The translations under genes were made by a program, and so were the position numbers. From Paragonimus westermani (Eukaryota > Platyhelminthes > Trematoda > Plagiorchiida > Troglotrematidae), in NCBI GenBank assembly GCA_008508345.1, contig QNGE01000105.1, positions 365,705 to 429,704 of the forward strand: 64,000 nucleotides of DNA, given 5' to 3'. This document shows positions 11,251-20,730 of the stretch, piece after piece (the first letter of the stretch is position 1; each line of letters begins with the position of its first letter). The notes beneath the pieces are model-generated. The model ran no database searches. It was not told the DNA's origin and saw only the letters and a list, made by a program, of their open reading frames with translations.

Positions 11251-11408
11251 TATGGTGGAGTGCAGCCAATCGTGCACGCCATATCTGCATTAGCCAATCA
11301 GATCGTCCGACATTGACCTCTATCTGTAGTATCCATAACAGACTAGATGAGATGTTTATGTGTGGTGTGGTGAATACACATCTTGATCTGAACCTGACTT
11401 GTTCTACA
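11251..11408 (+). repeat. 3' LTR of gypsy element (158 bp)
   Basis: Aligns along its whole length with 8922-9077. It starts TATGGTGGAGTGCAG (TG mutated to TA) and ends CTTGTTCTACA. Confidence 0.9.
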
Positions 11409-11413
11409 CTATA
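11409..11413. repeat. Target site duplication, right (CTATA)
   Basis: Exact copy of 8917-8921. Together with the LTRs it fixes the element at 8922-11408. Confidence 0.85.
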
Positions 11414-14321
11414 CACTATACATAGCCGAGCCTTAACGGCTATTCTGTCTACTGACGTCTTTGTTGCCAATCGCAAACATTATTTCATAAATGAGGCACC
11501 GAAACCACTGAAAACGAAATCTCAACCAACTATGTGTATGGTGAGGCGAGAAGCAAGTCCAGACTGACAACCAGTATGCACTACACTTCACGTAAATGGT
11601 TGCTGTGATGAGGTCAATACAGCAACAATTCGCAACAACCACAAACTCCATTGTTCACTCTGGACGAGTGAATGTTTTGCCAGTGCATATGCGGAAAAGT
11701 GTAACATATCTAGGAGTTTATAGGTCGATTCTATCCCGGTAAGCCGAGCGCTGCACATCACACCTATCATACTTTTGTCTATTCGTGTAAATCATACTGG
11801 ATTCGATTAGAATCATACAAAGCTTAGAAATCATGTGAAATAATTGGAAGTGGTTTAGTCACGATGAAGAACCAGTAGTCGTAAGATTCATATTTTGATA
11901 ATTTTTTCTCATTACTTGGGTTACCAGTCCAGCTAGGAGTGCGTATCCACACGAATTTTTGTTTCTTGTTCACTTAAACAACAGCCCCACCCAGAATAAT
12001 CAACTGTGTCTTTAACACGCGACGAGTAAGCGGCTATTCCTAGAGGATATTAACACTCTTGAGACGTCCAAGGTGAGTTCAGTACAAATTTGAAAGGTTT
12101 ATCGAACAGCTAAACTAATGAACGTAAGAGGCAAACGGATAGGATCATTATGGAATCGGTGTTGAGGAAAGCACGTCACATAGCTTGCCCTCCAAAATCA
12201 GGTGTGAGAGTTGCGTACTTGGCGGGGAATGAAATGAATCAGGTTTATTCCTGACAGTCGTCAAATTGGACACAAATTTCGAAGGCTTCAGAAACTAAAG
12301 TACACCTCCGTGTTTACATTTCTGAAACACGTAATAAAAATTTGGATTTTGTGACCCCGAGCATCATTTCGTATCCTACAATCAGTTAGTATGCAACACT
12401 GCAAAGAAGTACAAAATCAGAAAGGGGAGCTATCAGTTTAAGTCAGCGTGCATAGTGCGGTATCAGTGGTCAAAACTAAGAAAGATAGGCTATTGTATTC
12501 GGTAGTTTTGTATTTGCACAACTGACCTATGACTTGTGATCAACACACTCTGGGGATTTCAAACTAACAGGTTTGTGATAATTCTCAAGACGCAGAAACA
12601 GTTCGTCGAAGCGATCGTACGACCGATCTCCAACGGGGCTATGACTGAGGAAACCGGTTATGGTTAGCAGGACCACGTTGAGTTCCACCATTGTATTTGG
12701 AGGTCCCTTGAGGTATTCTAAGGCTCAAACAGTAATCAGGCAGCCTCGCAACTGTAAGTGAATCAGAAGGTACAGTGCGAGGGAGACAGCGCCCTACACG
12801 TTTCTGAAGCGGAGGAGGGTTCTGATGTTCTGGTATGACCGGGCGGGCACAACGTTAAAACTTTCTATCAAATTAAATAGCTGATCAGTTAAGAAGAACG
12901 TTATATGAACAAATTTCACTTTGGGCTCCAATAATCCCATCGATCAGTCTAGTTCTGGATAGGGGCTAACTGTTGAAACCAAAAGAACGTTTGATGAACC
13001 CTTTAACTATTGTTTAACACCTGAAGAACGATATGGTTGTGCCAACGGAATGCTCCATAGTACAAATTAATGAGAAATCAGGCGATTCGTCGTAATTCAA
13101 GGCATTTTACAACTCTTCCAAACTGCACTTACATCCTCTGTTGATAGTGATACTTAAACCAAAACTCTGTTAGATGAACAAACCAGTCATCATAACGAGG
13201 TAGACTAATAACAGGAGAGCACATGACTTTTGACGAGTGACGTGTCCACATCGAGTCCATTGAAAGGGTGGATGGAACAACACGGGAACAGCCTAGCATC
13301 TGTACGTGGGTTGTTCGATGAGTAATCACTAACGCACAGTTAGACAAAACTGTGCATATCTTGTCATGCCCAAGCTCAGACTGTACTCTGACGCACGTGC
13401 ACTGGCCGAATGTTCACTCACTCAAAGTGAATAAACGGTTTTGTCACCAATTTCTTTCTAGTCGTTTAGGTCTCACAGTTACGGTCATTTACATGCCCTA
13501 TGTTGAGTGTGGATAATTAAATTAGTCAGCATTTCTTTCATGGCCCTACAGATAACGACCATTAGTTCGCCTGACTCACCATATTTTGACGTGCTGACCG
13601 AAAAGATGGGGAAGATTTGGTCTCCTACTGGAGTATGTAGGTTGAGTAGTGCTGAGTCACGATTTTGCTTCAGAATGTTGTTTGGAGTGATGTTTGTCTA
13701 CTTGAAATCGTAGCGATCCACGTCGATAAATCAGATAAGTGGTCAGAAGTGATTCTTTCATGTTGGGAGTTGCCAGGCTGCAGTTCTAACTTGGGAACTG
13801 AATTCTAGAGGTTTCAAACTGTCCTGACATCTCAAAAGAAGATTGGTACTAGTATGTTGTGATGTCACAAATGTTGGCCGCCCGAAAGCACGATCGGCTG
13901 AGGCACAGGGCTTATCAGCCAGGAAGCGTTGTTGAAAGGAAATAGTCGGAACACACGGGATTCAACGTATCCGGTTTTAGTGTCAGTGATTTGGGAGCCG
14001 TGGCAACTAGATGTTAGTAGACGTCTCCCAACCTCACCAAAGGGTATACAGTATACACTCGTTTTAACAGGATAGTTTCATTTTCAGTTTCAATCAAAGA
14101 ATATCTCGGAACACTGGTCGACTGAAGCGGTGATGAGACATATCGTAGTAGATCACAGTGTGCTAAAGACTATTCTTGTCGTTCAAAACTAATTTAAAAA
14201 GGGGGATTTCTAGCTTGCCTTAGTGGGGATTAACCAGTTTTCAAACGACTCCTTATCACACACGGATGAATAAACTTGTTTGCATTGAATTTCGGGGATT
14301 TCTGATTAGTTCAATATTTAC
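11414..14321. other. No feature recognised
   Basis: About 2.9 kb with no repeat match elsewhere in the window and no coding motif. The open frames at 11433-11651 and 13129-13347 (minus) and 13507-13713 (plus) are short and featureless. Phrases like AGAACGTTATATGAAC and AGAACGTTTGATGAAC recur loosely near 12.9-13.0 kb, which may mark a decayed tandem repeat. Confidence 0.4.
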
Positions 14322-14450
14322 TTCTAACAGGATCGAAACTTGAGCCTAGTGCTTCCATACGAAGTAGGCTGACCGGAAGGCTTATCTGAATGCAGCGACT
14401 GTGATCGAATGTGGTGGTGTTCAATGTGAAATAACCAGAAATCCCCAAAA
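14322..14450 (+). repeat. SINE 3' fragment
   Basis: Matches the SINE from the ribozyme's GAAA onward: GAAACTTGAGCCTAGTGCTT, then a diverged CTGACCGGAAGGCTTATCTGAATG segment, then GATCGAATGTGGTGGTGTTC and the CCAGAAATCCCC tail. The 5' head is missing. Confidence 0.75.
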
Positions 14451-14544
14451 TTCGATATAATCTATATGCACTGCTCACTTGGTTCAACAAAGTCCGTGGC
14501 TTCAGTCTAACCGAGAAGTTCCTGATCATAGGGTTATCGTTTAG

Positions 14545-14795
14545 AGTTAACAAGACTGTTGTTGTGTCTCGTATCTATACGATCGGGCTTTCTATGCGTT
14601 ATTCATATAAGATCATGGTTGAGCGTTTAGCTATGGTTGATGTGAGGTTACTGGCGTTGTGGTTAACACGCGAGTCTAACACACATGGGAGTCAGAGTGC
14701 AAATCCTGGCGTGGACAAGGATGTGTACTACTGATGAGCTCCAATAGGAGCGAAACTCAAGCCTAGTGTTTCCTTTCGAAATAGATTGTGACGGT
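14545..14795 (+). repeat. Hammerhead SINE copy, 3' truncated
   Basis: Starts with a diverged 5' leader (AGTTAACAAGACTGTTGTTG, then ATACGATCGGGC, then GAGCGTTTAG) as in the copy at 16384. Next come an A-box-like TGGCGTTGTGG, a weak B box, and the ribozyme at 14725-14769. The match ends soon after TTTCGAAATAG. Confidence 0.8.
14725..14769 (+). ncRNA. Hammerhead ribozyme, decayed cleavage site
   Basis: CTGATGA at 14731, stem II GCTCC-AATA-GGAGC (5 perfect pairs), GAAA, CTCAA, then GCC where the cleavage triplet should be N-U-H, then TAGTGT. Compared with the 28255 copy, the fifth stem II pair has changed from T-A to C-G on both sides, so pairing is kept. The C in place of U in the triplet should block cleavage. 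Confidence 0.65.
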
Positions 14796-15663
14796 CCAAT
14801 CAGTTGTAACTGATAAACAGATTGGGAATAACACGACATTACGAGCAAGTTGTAATACTCTACGTTTCATCCACCTCGGGTGGCCTTTCTCAGGAGTTGT
14901 AACTGATGTTCAACTTATAACAGCGTTTGTGAGCGAATGTGGGTGGTGTTCGGCTTGTACTGATGAGTGAACTAACCGCATACAGTAATCGGACGGTTGA
15001 GGGACAGTGATCCAGTAACGAATGCAGTTGGAACGCGATAGTTTGTTTAGTTTTGTTGACTGTTTGCATGTCTGCTGAGGCAAGCACAAGAAATCCAACC
15101 ACTACCGAAATGTGATGTGCTAGACTTATCACATTGCGGTCTGGCCATGGTCATATGGCTGGACGGTTCCCTGTGGCATGTGACCAAAATGTTACGCCCA
15201 CACATCCACAGCTGAGCGGCCCTTCGCACATGCACCCGCAGTGGTTTCGACCAACACACGGCTTGCCAACACCACTGCAATCAATTTCACACGGACACGT
15301 ACACGCACGCAAACAGAGCAACACAGTCAACCTAATCTCGGATACAGGCCAACGACACGTGATTCAGTCCAGCCTTCGCTGGGACTGACAGGACAACGAA
15401 ACCGTCCACACGTGAGCACGCTTCTCTGGGTCCCTCGCGCGCCGATGAGCAAAACACAGCTACGATGTTTCGTGGATTGCACAGTGTTCCCATGCTGTAG
15501 ATCACGTCGTCGACATCCATAGGAGTCCACCCAACACTCCACCAACACTCTCACGGTCTACATCTCTGTATCTTAGCCCATAGACATGGTCCCTGATATT
15601 GATTTAGTCAAAATGGGGAACTATCTCACATGTGGCTCAGTCGCTTGGCCAATATAATAAACG
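14796..15663. other. GC-richer stretch, no gene recognised
   Basis: The region 15130-15560 is richer in CA/CG-containing words and has overlapping open frames on both strands (e.g. 15134-15388 and 15241-15522 plus, 15327-15554 minus). None shows a domain, and overlapping frames in GC-richer DNA are expected by chance. Confidence 0.35.
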
Positions 15664-16011
15664 ATGTCTGATATCACTTCAGTTTCTCAAGGTTACAGAG
15701 TTCCTCCAAAGAACCCTCTGAGTAGTCAGTCCCGTTCAATAAACTTTACGGAATGCCAATTTTCCTCGTTGGGCTCTTCATTTAGAGAAAGAAGCCCCCT
15801 AGATCCATACATGGACGGGCTGATTTCAGAGCGGACCACCATAGGACATAAGACTGTTAGTGATCAACCTTTCCACATCGTTGTAACAAGCCAAAATTTG
15901 ACCTACAAGCAACACGGAAACCTAGTCAAGGGCTTTTCCGTTGACCCGAGAACCGAACATGATCAGATACACTATGTAGAATATTACATAGGCCATCAAG
16001 GCTTGGTGTGA
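15664..16011 (+). other. 115-codon open frame, possible exon or chance
   Basis: An ATG at 15664 opens 115 codons ending at 16011. The product (MSDITSVSQGYRVPPKNPLS...) is hydrophilic, of balanced composition, with no transmembrane stretch and no motif I recognise. It ends just before a SINE on the opposite strand. It looks more protein-like than most frames here, but no splice sites or family similarity can be shown from sequence alone. Confidence 0.25.
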
Positions 16012-16103
16012 CCTTGCATGAGACATGCACTCCAATGATGACCCACGCTCAACCAAAACGTACACCACGACCGCAACAAACGTTTCTTCTTCGAATGATA
16101 ACG

Positions 16104-16346
16104 TGGAAATTTTCAAGTTGTCCATCACTCACATTTGATTGCAGCGTTCACATTCAGATAGATTCTCCGGCCAGCCTCTTTCGAAAACAAGCACTAGACT
16201 CGAACTTCGCTCTCATTAGAGCTCGTCAGTAGTGCATATCCTTGCCACGGCCGGGATTTGAACTCCGGACATTCCAATCATGAGGCAACCGTGTTAACCA
16301 CTGCGCCATTGACCTCACATTAGGCACGACCAAATCATCAAATCTG
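16104..16346 (-). repeat. Hammerhead SINE copy, nearly full body
   Basis: Minus-strand copy with A box (TGGCGCAGTGG on the minus strand, near 16300), T-arm-like B box region, ribozyme (16191-16235) and 3' part down to TTGAAAATTTCC. It is arranged head to head with the plus-strand copy at 16384-16735, so the two tRNA-like heads face each other ~40 bp apart. Confidence 0.9.
16191..16235 (-). ncRNA. Hammerhead ribozyme, near-complete
   Basis: Minus strand: stem I GCACTA, CTGACGA, stem II GCTCT-AATG-AGAGC, GAAG (normally GAAA), TTCGA, GTC, TAGTGC. Only the last A of the core GAAA differs. That base normally pairs with the U of the cleavage triplet, so activity is doubtful. Confidence 0.7.
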
Positions 16347-16383
16347 GAGGCTCAGCTACTCTCAGCTACTCTCGATTGGAATT

Positions 16384-16735
16384 AACAGGACAGTTACTGT
16401 CTCCTCTCGAGACGATCGGGCAACCTGACTATTGCTCACAGGCGAGAGTTGTTGAGCGTTCACATTTGATAATTCGGTCGTGCCTAATGTGGGTTGAATG
16501 GCGCAGTGGTTAACACGGTTGCCTCATGATTGGAGTGGCCGGAGTTCAAATTCCGGCCGTGGCAAGAATATGCACTACTGACGAGCTCTAATGAGAGTGC
16601 AATTCGAATCTAGTGCTTGTTTTCGAAAGTGGCTGGCTGGAAAGTCTAGCTGAATGCGAACGCTGCGATCAAATGTGAGTGATGGTCAACTTGAAAATAA
16701 ACCAAATCCCCGATTACTCATCAGTAACGTGGAGA
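16384..16735 (+). repeat. Hammerhead SINE copy, longest
   Basis: The most complete copy in length. It has a leader (AACAGGACAGTTACTGTC, GGGCAACCTGAC), then CGGTCGTGCCTAATGTG, the A box TGGCGCAGTGG at 16499-16509, and the B-box region GTTCAAATTCC at 16544-16554, 45 bases later as in a tRNA. The ribozyme is at 16572-16616, followed by the 3' part TTTTCGAAAGTGGCTGGC, GCGATCAAATGTGAGTG and AACTTGAAAATAAACC. Related leaders at 14545 and 23962 show that the leader belongs to the element. Confidence 0.9.
16572..16616 (+). ncRNA. Hammerhead ribozyme, core mutated
   Basis: GCACTA, CTGACGA, GCTCT-AATG-AGAGT, GCAA in place of GAAA, TTCGA, ATC, TAGTGC. Stem I pairs perfectly (6 bp). The triplet ATC is a permitted N-U-H, but the GCAA core change and a stem II end mismatch suggest it is inactive. 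Confidence 0.7.
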
Positions 16736-17178
16736 TTGTTGAAATGAGCATTAGTGGTGCATCCTCAAAATGTTTTGATGACTGGTATTATAAGCTATCA
16801 AATACAGAGGATAATACAGAACACAAAAAAGTGAAAACCAAACGGATGTAATCATACCGCTTTGCACCGTAGAAAAAATCCAAAGTTGATTAATTCTTCT
16901 TCTACATCCAGTAGCTGGTAGTAATGTTGACTCCAACCTGTTATCCTTCATCATTATATGGAGATGGCGTAATAGACAAGTTGCATGTTAGAGCCTAGTA
17001 GACGGTTGTTGTTTATCTTTCCAGTGCTATCGGTTGACCTGAACATCACACACAACGGATTGTGGATTGTGACTAGACGTTTGCGTACGGTTGTTTACTA
17101 GTACCAGATATGAAGACAGTGACGCAGTGACCAACACGGTGGTCATCTGGTGGTGGACACTCAGGCCGGAGGTGTGGG
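16736..17178. other. No feature recognised
   Basis: Non-coding sequence between the SINE pair and the 173-bp tandem duplication. I see no repeat match or motif. Confidence 0.4.
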
Positions 17179-17493
17179 TATTCCAACACTTGGCGGAATA
17201 CCTCGACACGGGGGAGGCACGTCCAAAACCCCCACAACGAGCGGATCGGGGACGGTGGGGGCGACCGGATGAGTCATCGCTCGGCTGGATCGGACCAACG
17301 GGCGAGACATGGAAGGGAAAATAGAAAGAACGACGAAATCGGAGGCGCGATTATTCCAACATTTGCAGGAATATCGCGAAACGGTCGTGGACTACGCTCA
17401 GACGCCAGTGGAGATAGATGGAGGAGAACAAGAGCAACCGGACGAATCATCACTCAACGAAATCGGACCAACAGGCGAAGAATGGCAGGCAGA
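17179..17493 (+). repeat. Tandem duplication, 173-bp period, coding-like
   Basis: Two diverged units begin with TATTCCAACA at 17179 and 17352. Their translations match although they lie in different frames: unit 1 has FQHLAEYLDTGEA... then PDESSLGWIGPTGETW (open frame 17091-17324), and unit 2 has FQHLQEYRETVVDY... then PDESSLNEIGPTGEEW (open frame 17309-17557). Conserved peptide in two frames implies the units were once coding and the period lost a multiple of three. The acidic, Pro/Gly-rich content could be the C-terminal tail of a retrotransposon polyprotein. I do not recognise the family. Confidence 0.65.
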
Positions 17494-17643
17494 AAACCCC
17501 GCGATAGACGGCACCGATCACGCACATAAACCGGACAGAAGTGCACACGATGCGTGAGCGAAAACCTGGGGCTGTTGTGGTCCGGACTGATGACTAATAA
17601 ACGCGAGCGTGCGTGCGTGTGGCATGAAGACTAGCGGTTTGGA

Positions 17644-17665
17644 CAATAAAGATTGTGCTTTATTG
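17644..17665 (+). terminator. Polyadenylation signal inside a hairpin
   Basis: CAATAAAG-ATTGTG-CTTTATTG is an 8-bp perfect stem with a 6-base loop, and contains AATAAA. It lies 150 bp after the tandem coding-like units. It may be the poly(A) region of an LTR or of an old transcript unit; this is inference. Confidence 0.4.
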
Positions 17666-17699
17666 GACGCCTTCTCGCTACTATCTGAAAGCTTGGCTG

Positions 17700-17830
17700 A
17701 CGTTCATATCACAGCCACGCCACCAATGATGAACTCTAACAAAAGTGAACCTCTAACCCAGCGCTTCCATTAGTAACAGATGAACTGAAAAGTTTACATG
17801 AATGACAGTACAATAAAAGGCCGCCGAGCA
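17700..17830 (+). repeat. Very degraded SINE (possible)
   Basis: Contains ATGATGAACTCTAACAAAAGTGAACCTC, then CAGCGCTTCC. These align poorly with the ribozyme and downstream part of the SINE. It is listed because four of five stem II pairs are still possible. Confidence 0.35.
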
Positions 17831-18014
17831 GGCGTCGTCTGGAATGAATATACTCACATTCTAAGTTGATATTGTAGTTGCCGTATGAAACAATTCATTC
17901 CTACTGAGCATAGAAACAGTGGGACAATTGATCTAACTAGATTAAATCGGCTGGTGATATCATAAGTAAACAAGCTTGCACAAGCTTAGTAGTGTCTGAC
18001 TCTATATTGGTCTA

Positions 18015-18869
18015 TCGCAGTAATTAAGGGCAAAAGAAGCCTGCACATAACATTTACTACAGACATATTGTGCTGCAACACTTCTAACTCATCTCACATA
18101 TATCCAATGCTAACCTAATGGAGTAAAATAAAGAGGCGTGTGAGTGACGCTCATGTGTCCAACCAGTTCATGTTGGTTAGCCAGGTGGTGGGCTAGCAAG
18201 AAAGTGAAACCCATATCTCTCGGAAAATAGACGGAGACTCCAACAGTAAGATTCAAACTGGTAAAAAGCGTTAAAAAATATAAGAGATGTTTAGTGTAAG
18301 GGTTTTTATTATTACGTTTTAGACAATCCAAGTCTGTATTGAAAAGCCACAAAGCATTCGTCACACACTGCACCAACAAGGCTGGTAGAAAGCAAATTTG
18401 GGAGGTCACAATGTCCCGGGTTTGTACGCATAACGTACTTGTCGTATATTCGCCAACTGTATACTATGAGTGCGTTGAACGACGAATGGATTCTTCGTAC
18501 ACAACGCGCTTGGATTCAGGGCCACGATATTGTCGTTCTTCGAATATTCGGACGCCCATCCGAAATCATATTCCTACACACTGTCCGGCTGGAGGCTATG
18601 TCCTCCTGGGATCTCAGGCTGATATTGAAACGCGAAGGACTCAAGTGGATAATATCCTGGTATGACAACTTCTGGTCAGCAGGATTTCCCTTGCCTGCTT
18701 CTACCTGCCTGTACAACAGCTGTCTTGGAATCCATTCGTCACTCATCCTACCAATCTTCGTACCTTCGTCCGTTGCGACCGAATTTATCCTGAAAACACA
18801 CAAAACCGGTTTCGAGGCATAGCTTGTCGGGACATCGGAATTCCGAAATCTTGTTCCAGGACAACTCAA
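18015..18869 (-). pseudogene. LINE-A fragment: C-terminal ORF piece plus 3' UTR
   Basis: The minus strand at 18869-18516 is open and encodes MSDEWIPRQLLYRQVEAG, then KLSYQDIIHLSPSRFNISLR and SSRTVCRNMI. It matches the C-terminal region of the LINE-A copy at 28625-30092 (MGDERIPKQLLYGQVKAG...). Below 18270 it continues into the LINE-A 3' UTR: the ATCTCTCGGAAAATAGACGGAG block is clearly homologous to 49090-49125, and the match fades near 18015. The zinc-finger end of the ORF is deleted or unreadable here. Confidence 0.8.
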
Positions 18870-20361
18870 CGGAATGGCCTCTTGTGTTCAATCATCGGAA
18901 AATTCGTAAACTGTTTAACGCGCCTCCAGCTCCTACAAAGAGACTGGAAACTCAGGGTGGTTCGAATGAGTATTGATGGTTCGGAACATAGGTTCGTCGA
19001 AGAAAAGCATGGTTGTATCTTAAACACTACAACTCGAGTGCGTGTATTTCTTCGTTTAGATGAAGACTAACAATGAATACGCCCATGTAGGTTGTTCGAC
19101 CATTACTTAGCCATCTTCAGATTTCGCCGAACCTTAACTGTAACGGGAACATCATGTCAAGAAATCACGTCTGCCACTTTGATCTAATGTTTGCTGATTG
19201 TGATAATCACGTCTAAAATCCGGTTTCGAAACAGTAGCCTTGTTGGCGCTGTTTGTTCACTTATCCACGTCACCATCTGAGTGGACCGAAGAACGAGTCC
19301 TTTTTGTCGTCATGGTTGTATGCAAATGATCACCTGAACTCTTTCTGCTGAGCGTCCGCTGCTCAGCCACCTTAAGGTATGTGGCTTCCACTCACCTGGG
19401 GTGAACAAAGCAAACTGAAGTGGTTACATTGTTCATGTCACCCCTAAGAGCATTCTTACCCGATATCACGGCGTGCGTTCGTTATGCGCGCAATCTGAGT
19501 GATGTATGAACCCTTGGTTGTTCTGGAGGATACACGCATCCAGTCCTCATTAACATCTGATCATTTATGCGATTCCTCCCAAAGTTGAAGGTGTAGAATT
19601 TGAATAAGCAGGAAAAGTCAAGAGATGACTAGCTTTCCAGAATAAAAATTTACGACTCAAGATGAAAAATACTCAGAAATGATACGTTGATCATCCCGGT
19701 GTCAATTTACACATGTCGTGCCGGCCACCGCTTTCTTTGTTTCCTTTAGCGCGCCTTTCATCTCGCACCACCCACCATGGGGACAAACGATGATGGTCGC
19801 TTTGTCCAGAGGGCACGGACTTGTGTGACTTAAAATGGGGACGTGTGCGCAGGCAGGCCTCACCCAATGTCTGCGTAGTCTATGTGTGCACGTTTGATCT
19901 TGAATGTGTCAGCGTCACGCGACCTTATCTGTGCCAAGTCTGACAGTCACACACCCACCTGATTTGGTGGGGGCTCCGACACTTGTCTACGCGTGATGGC
20001 CTGTTCGGTTGACGGAACTGGTTTGCGCGACCCCGCTATAATAGTGTTCGTTTGTGTTTGACGCTACAAAGAGTAGCGTAGCCACTTTCTCGACGAATCT
20101 AGTTGTACCAATGTGTAGTTTGGCTGATTCGGTCGGTGGGCGGTGCAATTTTCCGTTTTTAGTGACATTTTAATTCAGCTGTGATCTGCGGTTAACGTCA
20201 GGACAATCAGGGTACCTCTTCGTCAACTCTTCAAACGTTGGACAATAGCACTTGAGTGTACGCTCACCAAAGCTTACGTTTTGCTTATCGGGAAATCTAT
20301 GGTTGAATTGTCTGCCGTTTGTTGAGGGTTGCAAGTATGTGGACGATACCCTCTAGTTAAC
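18870..20361. other. No feature recognised
   Basis: Non-coding. The part around 19700-20050 is GC-richer, with words like CACGTGT and CACACACCC, but I see no gene, tRNA or repeat partner inside the window. Confidence 0.4.
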
Positions 20362-20730
20362 TGTGATGAAAATCTATTCGATTCACCGCCTACCCAAACC
20401 CCTACACAACAGATGTTCTAACAAGGGAACAGTTCAACGTCGCTTTGAGATAGCACATCAGGATTGAATGAACAGTTTTAGCGTTACATCTTTCGTTATT
20501 CACCAAGTTCCTGGTTCTGTATTGCACCAACTAGCTTACAGGTTGTTGTTATGCTCATGCTATTGAGAGCAGCGAATGACGGACACGGAACTCTCTAATA
20601 CTGATGTACATCAATAAATGCAGATTCTCGTCTCATTCCTATTGCAACCAGTCCGAGGTATTCCTATTACCTACTCACATCAACTACGATTTCGAAGGCT
20701 ATTCGAAGTGTGTAATCCTGAGTAATACAC
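20362..20730 (+). repeat. Dispersed repeat R2, copy 1 (~370 bp)
   Basis: Aligns in direct orientation with 38508-38900. Shared strings include TGTGAT-AAAATCT, CATCAGGATTG, TTCCGTTATTC-like, CTCTAATACTG, GTACATCAATAA, AGGTATTCC/AGGTCTTCG and GCTATTCGAAGT. No coding potential, poly-A tail or clear terminal repeat. An unassigned family. Confidence 0.8.

Noticed and set aside
15100..15560. GC-richer block as a CpG-island promoter
   Set aside because: No TATA/initiator arrangement or downstream gene could be shown, and openness on both strands is explained by base composition.
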